Shown here piece after piece: positions 33,036-33,361 of a stretch of 33,361 nucleotides of DNA. The notes under the pieces were generated by a model. The model searched no databases and was not told the DNA's origin. It worked only from the letters and a program-made list of their open reading frames with translations. Positions within the stretch are counted from its first letter, which is position 1; the number at the start of each line of letters is the position of its first letter. A program made the position numbers and the translations under genes. Source of the stretch: Candidatus Aenigmatarchaeota archaeon (GTDB lineage: Archaea > Aenigmatarchaeota > Aenigmatarchaeia > CG10238-14 > SCSR01); NCBI GenBank assembly GCA_016198705.1, contig JACQIA010000047.1, positions 1 through 33,361 on the forward strand, given 5' to 3'.

Positions 33036-33361
33036 TAGTGACATTCGCCTACTAGGGATTCCGGCTTCATGAGGATGAGTTACAACCCTCAATCGGAACT
33101 GGGCGTGCTTTTAGGGGATTTGCTTCTCCTTTCGGAGTTGCATCCCATTGTGGCACGCATTGTGCAGCGCGTGTGGCCCAGGAAATTCAGGGCATACTGA
33201 CCTACCTTCGCCCACACCTTCCTCTGGTTTATCACCAGCGGTCTCGCATGAGTGCTTGCCTTCCGAAGAAAGCAGTAGCAACATGAAATGTGGGTCTCGC
33301 TCGTTAACCGACTTAACGGCACGCCTCACGGTACGAGCTGACGATGGCCATGCACCACTTC

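Noticed and set aside
33089-33329. Two open frames inside 16S
   Set aside because: They lie on the conserved 16S sequence.

Overview
The window is AT-rich archaeal DNA. Archaeal marks are TFIIB, a single-domain archaeal histone, aIF5A, archaeal-type 16S and 23S rRNA, an archaeal pre-rRNA processing stem, and many genes with a TATA-like box about 23-30 bp before the ATG, as expected for leaderless transcripts. Several large proteins match no family I know and the rRNA is divergent, which would suit a fast-evolving, DPANN-like lineage. That placement is inference; I cannot name a phylum.

Layout. 1-6544: CTP synthase N-terminus, a MazE/MazF pair, an Obg/YchF GTPase, homoserine kinase beside a divergent GHMP paralogue, an Lrp regulator with a Cys tail, a zinc-ribbon protein and a cytidylate kinase. 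6534-11785: two divergent operons of mostly unrecognised genes, ending with a large TIM-barrel protein that keeps most endonuclease IV-type metal ligands around a helical insertion of roughly 260 residues. 11778-17149: DMT transporter, two nucleotidyltransferase-HEPN-like fusions, cobalamin adenosyltransferase, membrane protein, TFIIB. 17254-20924: a 3.67-kb transposon with 17-bp inverted ends (16/17 identical) and a 9-bp target duplication, carrying an AAA ATPase, an unknown protein, operator-like repeats and a DDE transposase. 20934-24014: histone, aIF5A, a surface protein and a HAD hydrolase. 24054-33361: a scattered rRNA locus.

The rRNA locus is the main result. All rRNA genes are on the minus strand, so 16S (cut by the window end) comes first, then about 4.5 kb of protein genes, tRNA-Ala(UGC), and 23S. 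Comparing the genes with the conserved archaeal pattern shows seven insertions, three in the visible part of 16S (32, 116 and 33 nt) and four in 23S (49, 37, 93 and 132 nt). Each folds as a bulge-helix-bulge (BHB) substrate for the archaeal splicing endonuclease. For most, removal by the normal rule (cut after the second nucleotide of each 3-nt bulge) restores the canonical rRNA sequence. Two 16S introns lie 10 nt apart in the decoding centre, one exactly between A1492 and A1493, and one 23S intron sits at U2449/A2450 in the peptidyl transferase centre. The ends of 23S form a 23-bp stem with a further BHB. A free-standing LAGLIDADG endonuclease lies just after the 16S 3' end and may have helped spread these introns.

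The spacer between 16S and 23S also holds a MazG-like pyrophosphohydrolase, a nine-repeat Cys-rich secreted protein, a small membrane protein, and a thioredoxin lipoprotein/CcdA/Rieske redox set. No 5S rRNA gene was recognised.
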